DNA of 54,903 nt from Pseudomonas fluorescens (GTDB lineage: Bacteria; Pseudomonadota; Gammaproteobacteria; Pseudomonadales; Pseudomonadaceae). A model generated the notes under the pieces. That model was not told the origin of the DNA. It worked only from the letters and a program-made list of their open reading frames with translations, and did no database searches. The DNA lies in assembly GCF_002837185.1 (NCBI RefSeq), contig NZ_KZ478010.1, positions 1 through 54,903 of the forward strand, given 5' to 3'. Below, piece after piece: positions 41,801 through 50,374 of this stretch. Each line of letters starts with the position of its first letter. Positions within the stretch are counted from its first letter, which is position 1. Both the position numbers and the translations under genes were made by a program.

Positions 41801-44800
41801 CTGCCGAGCAAACCCTCAACGTCACCGGGCTGCTGAACAATGCCAACGGCGGCGCCATCGACAGCGGCACGGCCTTGAACCTGACCGCGCAGAACCTGGA
41901 CAACACTGCCGGCACCATCAGCGGCGGCGCTGCCACCCGTCTGGACCTGCTGGCGACCCTGACCAACACCAACGGCAAGTTGGCCAGCGCTGGCCCGTTG
42001 CTGATCAGCCGTGCCGCGCAGATCGACAACCAGGGTGGGCAACTCGCCAGCCAAGGCCTGTTGACGCTGCTGACCGGCGGCCTGGATAACCGCAATCGCG
42101 GCACGCTGGCGGCCAACGAGCGCCTGAGCATCACCGCCAGCGGTCTGGTACAGAACGGCAACGACGGCTTGATCTACAGCCAGAACGCTGACCTCACGCT
42201 CAGCGCCAACCGTCTCGACAACGCCAGAGGCGCGGTGCAAAGCCAGGGCGGCCTGACCCTCGATGTGGTCGATGCGGTCGATAACCAGAGCGGCAAACTG
42301 ATCGCCCAGGCCGGCAACCTCACTGCCGGCGCAGCCAGCCTCGACAACCGGGGCGGCACCCTCGCCAGCCTCCAGGCCTTGCTGCAGACCCGAGTGGTCG
42401 GTGTGCTGCGCAACGGCTATGACCTCACCAACAATCGTCAGGGCGGCGTGATGCAGGGCCAGACCCTGGACCTGCAGGCCGGTGGCGTAGACAACTACGG
42501 CGGACGTATTTCCGCCCAGGCCGGCGACGGCCTGGTCACCACCGGCAACTTCGACAACCGCAACGGCGGGCTCTATGCCAAAGGCCTGATGCGCGTGGTC
42601 GGCCACGATTTCGATAACAGCGGCGACAACGATGGCCAGATTGCCGCCCGCCAGATCGACCTGGACCTCAGCGGCGCGTTGAATAACCGCCTGGGCATCA
42701 TCGAAAGCGAATCCACCCTCAAGGTCCGCGCCGCCAGCCTGGACAACCAGACCGGCCGCCTGCGCGCACTGGGCAACAGCGGCACCACCGAGTTCGCCAT
42801 TGGCGGGCTGTTCGACAACCGCGACGGCGTGCTGGAAACAGCCAACACCAACCTGAGCCTGGACGCCGACCGCCTGCAGAACCTAGGCGGCAATGTGCTG
42901 CATGTGGGCACCGGCACCTTCGGCATCGCGCCGCGCAATCTCAATGATGTAGGCGGCAGCCTGGTCACCCGTGGCGACCTGACCATCGCCCAGGACACCT
43001 GGACCAACAGCAGCGTGATCCAGGCCGGGCAACTGACCGTCAACGTCAACAGCCTCGAACAGACCGCGACCGGTCAATTGCTCGGCGCCCGGCGCTTTAT
43101 CGGCAGCGGTGGCAACTGGTCCACCAATGGCCTTATCGCCAGCGACGGCGACCTTGACCTGAGCCTGAGCGGCGCGCTGAACAGCAGCGGGCGCATCAGC
43201 AGCCTGGGCAAACTGAACCTGAGCGCCGCCCAGGCCAACTTGAGTGACACCGCCAGCATCGCCGGCGGTGGCATGACCCGCGCCACCCTCAGCGGCACCC
43301 TGAACAACCGCGGCCGCCTGACCTCGGCCACCGACCTGCTGATCAACGCGGGCACGCTCAACAACTACGCCACGCTCGGCAGCGGGCAAACGCTCACGGT
43401 CAACACCGGCGCATTGCTCAACGACCACGGCCTGATCTTTAGCGGCGCCGACATGAGCCTGCGCGTGGCGTCACTGAACAACAGCTACGGCGACCTCTAC
43501 AGCATGGGCAACCTGAGTGTCGATCGCGACGGCAAGGGCGGTCTGGCCGACAGCATTATCAACAGCTCATCGAGCATGCAGAGTGATGGTGACCTGACCC
43601 TCACCGCCGCCACGATCAAAAACGAACGTGCGGTACTGACCGTCAACGACGCGGGTGTCTACACCGCCTCGGCCACCGAGGGCGCGTGCATCAAGTACGT
43701 CAACGCCGGTGACTGCAAAGCAGGCGGCACCCCGCGCAACTACGTGTGGGAGTTGCTGACCCGCGACAAACTGGAAGTGACCGCCGCCAGTGCCGGTTCG
43801 AGTATCACCGCCGGCGGCAACATGACCCTGGCGGGCGGCGACCTGCTCAACAGCAGCAGCTCGATCGCGGCCGGCGGTAACTTCACGGCGCGCCTGAACA
43901 ACCTGGTCAACACCGGCATCGAAACCGGCGAGACCGAGACCTATCGTCTTTTCACGTCAGAGCGCACCAAGCACCCTGGACGCTGGTTCGATGCAGCCGC
44001 CGCACTTACCAACAAATACTGGTACAAAAGCGCCGGTTACAACCCCAATGACCTCGGCGGCCTTGAGGCCACGGTGGCCAACTTCATCGGCATGATGGAG
44101 ATCGAGCGCACGCAGTTCGGCAAGGTCACCAAAATCGCCAGCGATGATCAGCGTTATGCTGCCGTGATTCAGGCTGCCGGCGCGGTGGACGTCAAGGCGC
44201 AGGCCGGTATCGACAACAGCGTGGTGCGCCCGGGTTACACCTACATCGGGGCGGGTGCAAAAACCACCACCGGCGCGACCGGCGCCAGTGCCGCCAACGG
44301 TTACTCGACCCGCGTCACCCTCAACGCGCAATTGCCTCCGGACCTGGCCCAGCAGCAGATCAACCCGCTGAGCTTGCCCGGCTTTACCTTGCCCAGCGGC
44401 CAGGGCGGCCTGTTCCGCCTCAGCGGCCAAAGCGCCAGTGCGCCGGCCAGTACCGGCCCGCAAGGCTGGAGCCTGGGCGGCGGCAGCGTAGACCGAGCCC
44501 CGGCTTCCGGGCCGGTGGTACCCGCCGCAGGCACCTCGGCCGACGGTGTCACCATCAACCGCGTGCAAGGCCTGCCGGACAGCCAGTTCGTCTCCAACCC
44601 ACAGAAATACCTGATCGAAACCAACCCGCAGCTGACCAATCTCGGCCAGTTCCTCAGTTCCGATTACATGCTGTCCAAGCTCGGCTACGACCCCGACCAG
44701 GCGCAAAAACGCCTGGGTGATGGCCTCTATGAACAGCGCCTGATTCAGCAAGCGGTCATTGCCCGCACCGGCCAGCGCTTCATCGACGGCCAAACCAGCG

Positions 44801-47800
44801 ACACGGCGATGTTCAAGTACCTGATGGACAACGCCATCGGCAGCCGTCAGGCGCTCAATTTGTCGGTCGGTGTAAGCCTCACCGCCGAACAAGTCGCGGC
44901 CCTGACCCACGACATCGTGTGGATGGAAAACGCCACCGTCGCCGGCCAGCAAGTGCTGGTGCCGGTGCTCTACCTGGCCCAGGCCAACAACCGCCTGGCG
45001 CCCAATGGCGCGTTGATCACCGGCAGCGACCTGAGCCTGGTCAGCGGCACAGACCTGACCAACGTCGGCACCCTGCGCGCCACCAATAACCTGGTCGCCA
45101 GCGCCGGGCGCAACATGGTCAACAGCGGCCTGATCGCAGCGGGCAACCGTCTCGACCTGCTGGCCGGCAACAGCCTCACCAACCGCGCCGGCGGCATCAT
45201 CAGCGGGCGCGACGTCAGCGCCGCTGCGGTAAATGGCGATGTGCTCAACGAACGCACCGTCACCAGCCACCAGAGCAGCAGCGGCTATCGCACCGAACGC
45301 ACCGACTTCGTCGACAACGCCGCGCGCATCGAAGCCGCCAACAGCCTGACCCTGCAAGCCGGTCGCGACATCAACAGCACCGGCGGTGTACTCAAGAGCG
45401 GTACCGACACCCGTATCCAGGCCGGGCGTGACGTGAACCTCGTCACTGCCGAACAACGTAACGCCAATAGCGTCAGCACCTACTCACGCAGCAGCAACGT
45501 GACCCAGTACGGCACGGTGGTAGAAGCCGGGCGGGACTTCCAGATTGTGGCGGCACGGGACATCAGCGCCATCGGCAGCCAGTTGAATGCCACGCGTGAT
45601 CTGGCGTTGGTGGCCAAGGGCAATGTGAACCTGGCTTCGGCGGCGAATGAACAGCATTCGGCGTTCAATTCCAAGAAGGTCACCAGCAAAGAGGATCACG
45701 TTCAGCAGGTAGGCACCTCATTGGTGGCCGGCGAAAACCTCTCCCTGAGTGCAGGCAACGACCTCGCCGTCAGCGCCAGTCGCGCGAGCGCGGGCAAGGA
45801 AGCCTACCTCTATGCGGGCAATGATCTGACGCTGAAGGCCGCCCAAGACAGCGACTACAGCTATTACCGCAAGACCAAAACCAGCAAAGGGTTGCTGTCC
45901 AGCAGCCAGAAAACGCGCATCGACAGCAGTAACCAGATTACCCAACAGGGTTCCTCCATCAGCGCCGACACGGTGGTCGTGCGTGCCGGTCGCGACATCG
46001 GCACGAGCGCCAGTGACGTGGTGTCCACGAACGCCACCAGCCTGATTGCCGGGCGTAATGTGGTGATTGATGGGGCAACGGAAACCTTTGAACAAAGCCA
46101 TTCGTCCTCGACCAAAAAATCGGGCTTGATGAGCAGCGGCGGCATCGGCGTTACGTTGGGTTCAAGCAGCAATAAAAACACCCTCACCAGCAGCACCGAA
46201 ACCACCCGGGCCAGCAACATCGGCAGCGTGCTGGGCAGCGTGGATATCCGGGCGGGCAAAGACCTCACCATCAAAGGCTCTGACGTGGTTGCCGGTAAAG
46301 ACATCAGCCTGGTTGGGCAAAATGTCAGCATCCTGGCGTCCGAAAACAACAACCGCAGCGAACAGACGGCCAAAAGCAAAACCAGTGGTTTGACCCTGGC
46401 ACTCTCCGGCACCGTGGGTAGCGCGGTGGACTCCGCTTACCGAACTGCCAAGCAAGCCAAAAGCGAGGACGACGGCCGCCTCTCGGCGCTGCAAGGTGTG
46501 AAGGCGGGTTTGACGGGGGTGCAGGCGTGGCAAGCGGCGCAGCAGGATGGCGGCATGACCGGCGCCAACGCTGGGCAGTTTGTAGGTATCAGCATCTCCC
46601 TGGGGTCGCAGAAGTCCGACTCCAGACAGACGCAGGAACAAACCCTCAGCCAGGGCAGCAACCTGACGGCGGGCAATAACCTCACCATCGTGGCGCAGGG
46701 GAATGGCACGCCGGGAGACGCCGGTGATATCCGCGTTCAAGGCAGCAAGCTCCAGGCCAGCAATGAAATGACGCTGGCTGCGGAGCGTGATATTCGCCTG
46801 GAGGCTGCGGCCAACAATCAAAAGCTCGATGGGAAAAACAGCAGCAGCGGTGGAGCGATTGGCATCAGTCTGGGCGTGGGTTCCGGAGAAAGTGGCCTGA
46901 GTATCTTCGCCAATGCGAACAAGGGCACCGGCAACGAGAAGGGCACCGGCACCACCTGGACGGAGACAACGCTGGACGCGGGCAAACAGGTCAGCCTGAT
47001 CAGCGGACGAGACACCGCCCTCAAAGGCGCGCAAGTCAGCGCAGACAAAATCACCGCTACCGTGGGTCGCGACCTCACGCTGCAAAGCCTGCAGGACACC
47101 GATAACTACAAGTCCAAGCAAACGGATGTCAGTGGGGGCGTCAGTTTCGCCATCATCGGCAGCGGCGCCAGCGCCAACCTGAGCATCAGCAAAAGCAAGA
47201 TCGACTCCAAATACCAGAGCGTGCAGGAGCAGACCGGCCTGTTCGGCGGCAAGGGCGGCTACCAGATCGATGTGGGCAACCATACCCAACTCGATGGCAG
47301 CGTGATCGGCAGCACGGCCACGCCGGACAAAAACCGCCTCAACACCGGCACCCTGGGCTGGAGCGTTTTAAAGAACAAGGCTGACTACACAAGCCAGTTG
47401 CAGAGCGCCAGCGTCAGCAGTGGCAGCGATGGCACCAACGCGTTCATCAGCAACATGCCCAGCGGCAGCTTGATCGGATTCAACCACGGCGACAGCGACA
47501 GCGGCACTACGTCCTCGGCCATTTCCAACGGCACCCTCAACATCCGCGATCCTGCCAAACAGCAGCAGGACGTGGCAACGCTGAGCCACGATGTTGAACA
47601 CGCCAACGGCGCCATCAGCCCCATCTTCGATAAGGAGAAAGAGCAGAAACGGCTGCGGCAGGTGCAGTTGATTGCGGATATTGGTGCTCAAACCGTCGAT
47701 ATTGTGCACACACAAGGCGAGCTCAACGCCAAAGAGGCGGGTCGCAAAGAACTGGCCGGGAAAGGCAATGATCAGCCGACGCCGGAACAAATCGCTGCCA

Positions 47801-49101
47801 GCGATGCGTACAAAAAAGTCATGGCTGACTACGGCGTGGGCGGTGACTACCCACGCGTAGCTCAGGCCGTAACAGCGGCATTGCAAGGGCTGGTTGGGGG
47901 CGATATTGGCTCCGCTATCGCGGGGGCGTCGTCTCCTTACTTGGCACAAGTGATCAAGAAAACCACCGGGGACAACGATGCGCTGAATACCATGGCGCAT
48001 GCGGTATTGGGTGCCGTGGTGGCACAGGCCCAAGGCAACTCGGCGCTGGCAGGCGGTGCCGGGGCAGCGACGGGCGAATTGATCGCCCATCAACTGTACC
48101 CAAACACTAAAACGGCGGATCTGACGCAGGAGCAGAGAGAGACGGTGGTTGCGCTGTCCGGTTTGGCCGCTGGGCTGGCTGGGGGGATTGCGGGCGGTGA
48201 CCTGAGTGGGGCAGTGACCGGCGCGCAAGCGGGCACTAATGCCGTCCAGAACAACTATCTGAGCAAGGCGCAGAAGGCTCAGAGAGACAAGGAAATGAGG
48301 GAGTGTCCGACGTTGGTCTGCAGTACAGGCACAGCTACGAAGTGGACAGCGATCGACATCGCGCAGGATGCGAGTTTTACAGTCGGTGCTGCCGCTGGTG
48401 CTGTTCTGGGGCTGAACGACACTGTTGACGGTATCGTGCACACTGCAGGCAGCCTCAAGGAGACCTATGCGGCGCTCAAAGCTGTAGTGGAGAGCGGTGG
48501 TGTTTGGGACGCGGTCAAGCAGCCGTATATTGATCGCATAGACCGACTGCAAGCGCAGTATGAAGAAGCCGGGCCCAGTGGCTCCTTTAACGCCGGGGTT
48601 GAAACTGGAAGGCTGATCAGCGATATGGCTGCGGTCCTTTCAGCTGGCGGTGGGCTGGTGAAGGGTGGCGCCTTGCTGGCGGAGAAGGTTACGGCTAAGG
48701 TTGCTGCTCGAGTAGAGTTGGGTGGTTCAAAAGCTACTGCTACAACGGGAGAAGTTGTAGCTACTGAAGCCACAAGTGCAAATGCCCAAGCTGCATTGAG
48801 AGCGAAACTATCAGGACTACAAAAAGCTCAAGAGACAGCAGCGGTCACTAGAACACTGCCTGATGGCCGTATTCGTTACTACACACAAGAGGTTCCTGCA
48901 AGGACAGAAGGACCTACTCGGGGTGCTTCTTTCGCCACGGAGTTTGATCCTAAAACGGGCAGTACGAGGCAATGGATGGAAAGCTATGACCATGCAGGAG
49001 AAGTAATCCGTGTCCACCCGAAAAGTATTAATGGGCAGCCGGTTGATGCTCAGCACTACCCTCCGACCGGAGCAGAGCTAAAGAGTTGGGGGCAGCAATG
49101 A
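38848..49101 (+). CDS. cdiA: CdiA/FhaB-like two-partner secretion exoprotein with C-terminal toxin
   Basis: A giant surface filament of 3417 residues from ATG 38848; upstream codons overlap tpsB and are not used. Extended signal region to about residue 50, ending LFWQPLLAQAEG. TPS secretion domain with NPNL (116-119) and NPYG (156-159) motifs. FHA-1 beta-helix repeats run from about 280 to 1600 (LDNQGG-type units about 20 residues long). A non-repetitive middle at about 1610-2050 includes a Tyr/Pro-rich part (LTNLGQFLSSDYMLSKLGYD). FHA-2 repeats cover about 2050-2900. The pretoxin region about 3000-3136 ends AVQNNYLS, a variant of the VENN boundary motif. The C-terminal 281 residues are variable. 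Their last 83 residues (from RTLPDGRIRYY, with GPTRG, RVHPK and HYPPTG) form a compact toxin-like domain I cannot name. Codon use becomes AT-richer over about the last 400 bases, consistent with an exchanged toxin tip. Confidence 0.9.
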   Translation: MDVRQFAFLARQPSAALKPRNAFFGLPKRGLALILANALFWQPLLAQAEGIVVSAPGTTVGAAGNGVPVVNIATPNGAGLSHNQFQQYNVGPNGVILNNANGALQNTQLGGIIVGNPNLKGGAASVILNEVNGGSASQLRGYTEVAGQSAKVIVANPYGVTCAGCGFINTPNVTLTTGKPIIDPTGQLKSYQVEGGAVTIDGEGLNASNVDRFDIITRSAKINAQINARELNVIAGRNDVDAQSLKTTARADDGSAKPELAIDSSALGGMYAGAIKLVGTEAGVGVKLDGTLAASGGDIQLDANGRLSMAQTAASGAINVKAASLDAQGPMYAGTALEVQTQGDLNSRKSLAARDRIALSSGGTLTNADIIEAGVNADNTRNSTGDVSLRGQAVNNNGASVIASRSLSVDTQALNNQGGTLSARQGTRVTAAALDNRNNGRVLSNTALAIDAGALQNGQGGLIASNGPLTATLGTVQNTGGEISSLDTANLTVTTLDNVAGLVTAGKALSLSAGTLDNQNGRVTSQGVLHLTGNRLDNRQKGLVASTGGVQVDVANIDNRNGELSSRAGVAVNGTQLDNSDGGLVVAGTGLNLNVDQLLNRNQGLISSEGLLTVTTGTLVNRGGALSSAGPLSIAARDAVDNQGGRLVTDGTLTLTSAAVDNSQQGTLSARNALRIDTRDLNNQQGGQVTSATGLTLELNRGQFNNQGGLINGPLLMLNNLKDVNNQGGEISSSQAFTLTADNLDNSSGKLLSNAALTLRIGQALANVKGMIAAAAVDASAASLDNSGGTLTSRGDTLLNVSGPLTNQAQGLINAANLLSINTASLDNQGGSLLGSAIAVDFGSATGDLNNTGGLITTAGNLSINHLRDLSNQGGELSSAQTLTLSGRTLDNSAGKLISNNLLVLNAETLINQNGLMSGWQGLNATAASLDNRNGGTLSSRYGDLNATLTGRLLNSGAGALVSQKALTVSAAELDNSDKGALSSAAEQTLNVTGLLNNANGGAIDSGTALNLTAQNLDNTAGTISGGAATRLDLLATLTNTNGKLASAGPLLISRAAQIDNQGGQLASQGLLTLLTGGLDNRNRGTLAANERLSITASGLVQNGNDGLIYSQNADLTLSANRLDNARGAVQSQGGLTLDVVDAVDNQSGKLIAQAGNLTAGAASLDNRGGTLASLQALLQTRVVGVLRNGYDLTNNRQGGVMQGQTLDLQAGGVDNYGGRISAQAGDGLVTTGNFDNRNGGLYAKGLMRVVGHDFDNSGDNDGQIAARQIDLDLSGALNNRLGIIESESTLKVRAASLDNQTGRLRALGNSGTTEFAIGGLFDNRDGVLETANTNLSLDADRLQNLGGNVLHVGTGTFGIAPRNLNDVGGSLVTRGDLTIAQDTWTNSSVIQAGQLTVNVNSLEQTATGQLLGARRFIGSGGNWSTNGLIASDGDLDLSLSGALNSSGRISSLGKLNLSAAQANLSDTASIAGGGMTRATLSGTLNNRGRLTSATDLLINAGTLNNYATLGSGQTLTVNTGALLNDHGLIFSGADMSLRVASLNNSYGDLYSMGNLSVDRDGKGGLADSIINSSSSMQSDGDLTLTAATIKNERAVLTVNDAGVYTASATEGACIKYVNAGDCKAGGTPRNYVWELLTRDKLEVTAASAGSSITAGGNMTLAGGDLLNSSSSIAAGGNFTARLNNLVNTGIETGETETYRLFTSERTKHPGRWFDAAAALTNKYWYKSAGYNPNDLGGLEATVANFIGMMEIERTQFGKVTKIASDDQRYAAVIQAAGAVDVKAQAGIDNSVVRPGYTYIGAGAKTTTGATGASAANGYSTRVTLNAQLPPDLAQQQINPLSLPGFTLPSGQGGLFRLSGQSASAPASTGPQGWSLGGGSVDRAPASGPVVPAAGTSADGVTINRVQGLPDSQFVSNPQKYLIETNPQLTNLGQFLSSDYMLSKLGYDPDQAQKRLGDGLYEQRLIQQAVIARTGQRFIDGQTSDTAMFKYLMDNAIGSRQALNLSVGVSLTAEQVAALTHDIVWMENATVAGQQVLVPVLYLAQANNRLAPNGALITGSDLSLVSGTDLTNVGTLRATNNLVASAGRNMVNSGLIAAGNRLDLLAGNSLTNRAGGIISGRDVSAAAVNGDVLNERTVTSHQSSSGYRTERTDFVDNAARIEAANSLTLQAGRDINSTGGVLKSGTDTRIQAGRDVNLVTAEQRNANSVSTYSRSSNVTQYGTVVEAGRDFQIVAARDISAIGSQLNATRDLALVAKGNVNLASAANEQHSAFNSKKVTSKEDHVQQVGTSLVAGENLSLSAGNDLAVSASRASAGKEAYLYAGNDLTLKAAQDSDYSYYRKTKTSKGLLSSSQKTRIDSSNQITQQGSSISADTVVVRAGRDIGTSASDVVSTNATSLIAGRNVVIDGATETFEQSHSSSTKKSGLMSSGGIGVTLGSSSNKNTLTSSTETTRASNIGSVLGSVDIRAGKDLTIKGSDVVAGKDISLVGQNVSILASENNNRSEQTAKSKTSGLTLALSGTVGSAVDSAYRTAKQAKSEDDGRLSALQGVKAGLTGVQAWQAAQQDGGMTGANAGQFVGISISLGSQKSDSRQTQEQTLSQGSNLTAGNNLTIVAQGNGTPGDAGDIRVQGSKLQASNEMTLAAERDIRLEAAANNQKLDGKNSSSGGAIGISLGVGSGESGLSIFANANKGTGNEKGTGTTWTETTLDAGKQVSLISGRDTALKGAQVSADKITATVGRDLTLQSLQDTDNYKSKQTDVSGGVSFAIIGSGASANLSISKSKIDSKYQSVQEQTGLFGGKGGYQIDVGNHTQLDGSVIGSTATPDKNRLNTGTLGWSVLKNKADYTSQLQSASVSSGSDGTNAFISNMPSGSLIGFNHGDSDSGTTSSAISNGTLNIRDPAKQQQDVATLSHDVEHANGAISPIFDKEKEQKRLRQVQLIADIGAQTVDIVHTQGELNAKEAGRKELAGKGNDQPTPEQIAASDAYKKVMADYGVGGDYPRVAQAVTAALQGLVGGDIGSAIAGASSPYLAQVIKKTTGDNDALNTMAHAVLGAVVAQAQGNSALAGGAGAATGELIAHQLYPNTKTADLTQEQRETVVALSGLAAGLAGGIAGGDLSGAVTGAQAGTNAVQNNYLSKAQKAQRDKEMRECPTLVCSTGTATKWTAIDIAQDASFTVGAAAGAVLGLNDTVDGIVHTAGSLKETYAALKAVVESGGVWDAVKQPYIDRIDRLQAQYEEAGPSGSFNAGVETGRLISDMAAVLSAGGGLVKGGALLAEKVTAKVAARVELGGSKATATTGEVVATEATSANAQAALRAKLSGLQKAQETAAVTRTLPDGRIRYYTQEVPARTEGPTRGASFATEFDPKTGSTRQWMESYDHAGEVIRVHPKSINGQPVDAQHYPPTGAELKSWGQQ

Positions 49102-49328
49102 GCATGGAAGACATAGTGGCTGACAGACTTGGAAGAGTAGTTGCTGATGGATTTGATATTTTTAAAATATCAAAAGAGGCACTTGATATTTACCAAGATC
49201 CAAACCTTTCTCTCACAAAAGATTTAGACATTGCGTTGTTGTCACTAATGGCAATGGTCGAGGGGCCAGAGTTTGAGATGACAGAAAAAGAATTTTATGA
49301 TTTTTTATCTGATATTCGACAGATGTAG
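49098..49328 (+). CDS. cdiI: Probable CdiI immunity protein
   Basis: A small acidic protein of 76 residues (MSMEDIVADRLGRVVADGFD). The ATG overlaps the cdiA stop by four bases (ATGA) and has GGGGGCAG just upstream; a second ATG lies six bases later. All of it is predicted helical, with no signal peptide. Place, size, AT-rich codons and coupling to the exoprotein are those of a CdiI that binds its own C-terminal toxin. No family was recognised. A strong terminator follows. Confidence 0.75.
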   Translation: MSMEDIVADRLGRVVADGFDIFKISKEALDIYQDPNLSLTKDLDIALLSLMAMVEGPEFEMTEKEFYDFLSDIRQM

Positions 49329-49362
49329 TTTCCAATATACCCAACTTGATCAGGCACTATCG

Positions 49363-49387
49363 ACACCGGCCTTGCGCCGGTGTTTTG
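49363..49387 (+). terminator. Rho-independent terminator of the cdiBAI operon
   Basis: ACACCGGC (49363-49370) and GCCGGTGT (49376-49383) form a perfect 8-bp stem with loop CTTGC, followed by a short T-run (TTTT at 49383-49386). It lies 35 bases after the cdiI stop. Confidence 0.85.
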
Positions 49388-49498
49388 CACCCTATTTGCA
49401 CCCTTTTTGCCGCCTTCCTGCACTCATCCTGTAGTCTTCTTGTACTCAAGCTGTACCCTTTTTGTAGTCCTTTTGTCTCCTTTTTGTCTACCAACCTG
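49388..49498. repeat. Ten-unit run with exact 11-nt period
   Basis: Nine consecutive 11-nt units and a tenth of 12 nt, each ending TG: CACCCTATTTG, CACCCTTTTTG, CCGCCTTCCTG, CACTCATCCTG, TAGTCTTCTTG, TACTCAAGCTG, TACCCTTTTTG, TAGTCCTTTTG, TCTCCTTTTTG, TCTACCAACCTG. On the other strand the consensus is about CARRAAGRSTR. The period is not a multiple of three, so it is not a coding repeat, and it equals about one helical turn of DNA. I do not recognise the element. Confidence 0.8.
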
Positions 49499-49667
49499 AC
49501 GACCTACGGTCTACCTGCTCAATACGCCCTTTTTCAGCATGAATTTTCGCTCCTTAACAGGAGCAAAATCTCAATACACAACACGCATCTCTCGCGAGGT
49601 GGGTATTTTCTATATGTATCAATTAGTTATCCGGTTTCTGTCTTCTAGGTGCTGCTATACACTTGGG
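49499..49667. other. Gene-free stretch with a short palindrome
   Basis: No supported gene. It contains GCTCCT (49549-49554) and AGGAGC (49559-49564), a 6-bp palindrome around TAAC, within TTTTCGCTCC...GGAGCAAAA. A 100-codon open frame spans 49346-49648, but it crosses the terminator and the 11-nt repeat and is not credible as a gene. Confidence 0.5.
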
Positions 49668-49814
49668 GAATAGGGGTCAGACCACGGTTTTGTGTTTTTA
49701 AAGTTCAGCAGAATTACCCTTTAGAAATATTATTTATTTTTTGTTATTATTTTATTCGGTTGGCTTGTTGATGTGCGGCTAAGCTGACTAAGAATAGTGG
49801 CCTGACCCTATTTT
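49668..49814. repeat. GGGGTCAGACCAC element, copy A (diverged)
   Basis: Begins GAATAGGGGTCAGACCAC at 49668 and ends with the inverted AGTGGCCTGACCCTATTTT at 49796-49814, with a very AT-rich middle. A further CCCCTATTTTGT lies at 49819-49830. Terminal inverted repeats without a gene inside give it the look of a MITE-type element. Confidence 0.7.
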
Positions 49815-49880
49815 GTGACCCCTATTTTGTACTACCTTCTCCTCGCACCATTCCTGGAAAAGGTGATATTTATGTTGTTA

Positions 49881-50049
49881 GGGAAATAGGGGTCAGACAA
49901 CGTTTTGCGTTTTTTTGAGTTCAGTGAAGTTGCTCTTTAAAAATATGGTTTATTTTTGGAGAAATAGGGTAGACCACGGTTTTGCGTTTTTAGAGTTTAG
50001 TGGAGTTGCTCTTTTAAATAGAAGAATAGTGGTCTGACCCCTATTTCCC
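49881..50049. repeat. GGGGTCAGACCAC element, copy B (complete)
   Basis: An element of 169 bp with terminal inverted repeats GGGAAATAGGGGTCAGAC (49881-49898) and GTCTGACCCCTATTTCCC (50032-50049). Inside, a partial second copy starts at about 49957 (GGAGAAATAGGGTAGACCAC), so part of the element is duplicated. Its first 121 bases match the copy at the right edge of the window with three differences. Confidence 0.8.
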
Positions 50050-50070
50050 CTCAATAAACACTGACGTATG

Positions 50071-50092
50071 GCGTATAGCTTTTGCTATACGC
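50071..50092. repeat. Perfect 9-bp hairpin
   Basis: GCGTATAGC (50071-50079) and GCTATACGC (50084-50092) with loop TTTT, just outside element copy B. It is not followed by a T-run, so it is not a clear terminator. Confidence 0.6.
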
Positions 50093-50109
50093 AGCAGCGA
50101 AGTATGGGG

Positions 50110-50143
50110 GGCCGGTTTACTCTTTCAGATCGGCCCTTTTTTC
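50110..50143 (+). terminator. Candidate terminator
   Basis: GGGCCG (50110-50115) and CGGCCC (50132-50137) form a stem with a 16-nt loop, followed by TTTTTT. It lies just before the remnant regulator gene on the opposite strand. As a plus-strand terminator it would insulate the toxin/immunity array from transcription to its left. Confidence 0.55.
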
Positions 50144-50146
50144 TGA

Positions 50147-50374
50147 TTACGCACTGGGTGGTCGGCTGCTGTTATCCGCCTCCATGATTTTTGATGCCAG
50201 GTACTTAAGAACCATCCCGTCGAGCAGTGCCTTGATCACTGATTTCTTGGCTTCGGGCATATGGCTGACGGCCTCAAAGCGGAGGCGCAAATCGTCGGAC
50301 GGCCCGCGTTCTCCTTCAGCGAACACCAAATCATCCAAACCGAGGATGTTCTGGGTCAGGCAGCTAGTCGACAA
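50147..50374 (-). pseudogene. C-terminal remnant of an XRE-type regulator
   Basis: About 75 codons with a natural stop but no proper start. The text LDDLVFAEGERGPSDDLRLR and FEAVSHMPEAKKSVIKALLD resembles, from memory, the C-terminal half of phage-repressor-like XRE regulators. The helix-turn-helix half that should precede it is missing; beyond 50374 the sequence switches to a plus-strand toxin fragment. The remnant runs opposite to every other gene in this array. It suggests insertion of the array into an older gene, or leftover DNA of a mobile element. The family call is tentative. Confidence 0.5.

Noticed and set aside
38818..42606. A 1262-codon minus-strand open frame under the FHA repeats
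   Set aside because: It mirrors the repeats of the exoprotein in a shadow frame, with no signal, start site or family. The plus-strand gene explains the region.
40100..42700. Regular short repeats that could suggest a CRISPR or tandem array
   Set aside because: They are in-frame, degenerate, about 60-base units coding for FHA beta-helix turns inside one gene.
49346..49648. A 100-codon open frame over the 11-nt repeat run
   Set aside because: It starts upstream of the terminator stem, the repeat period is not a multiple of three, and the peptide has no protein-like pattern. Treated as non-coding.
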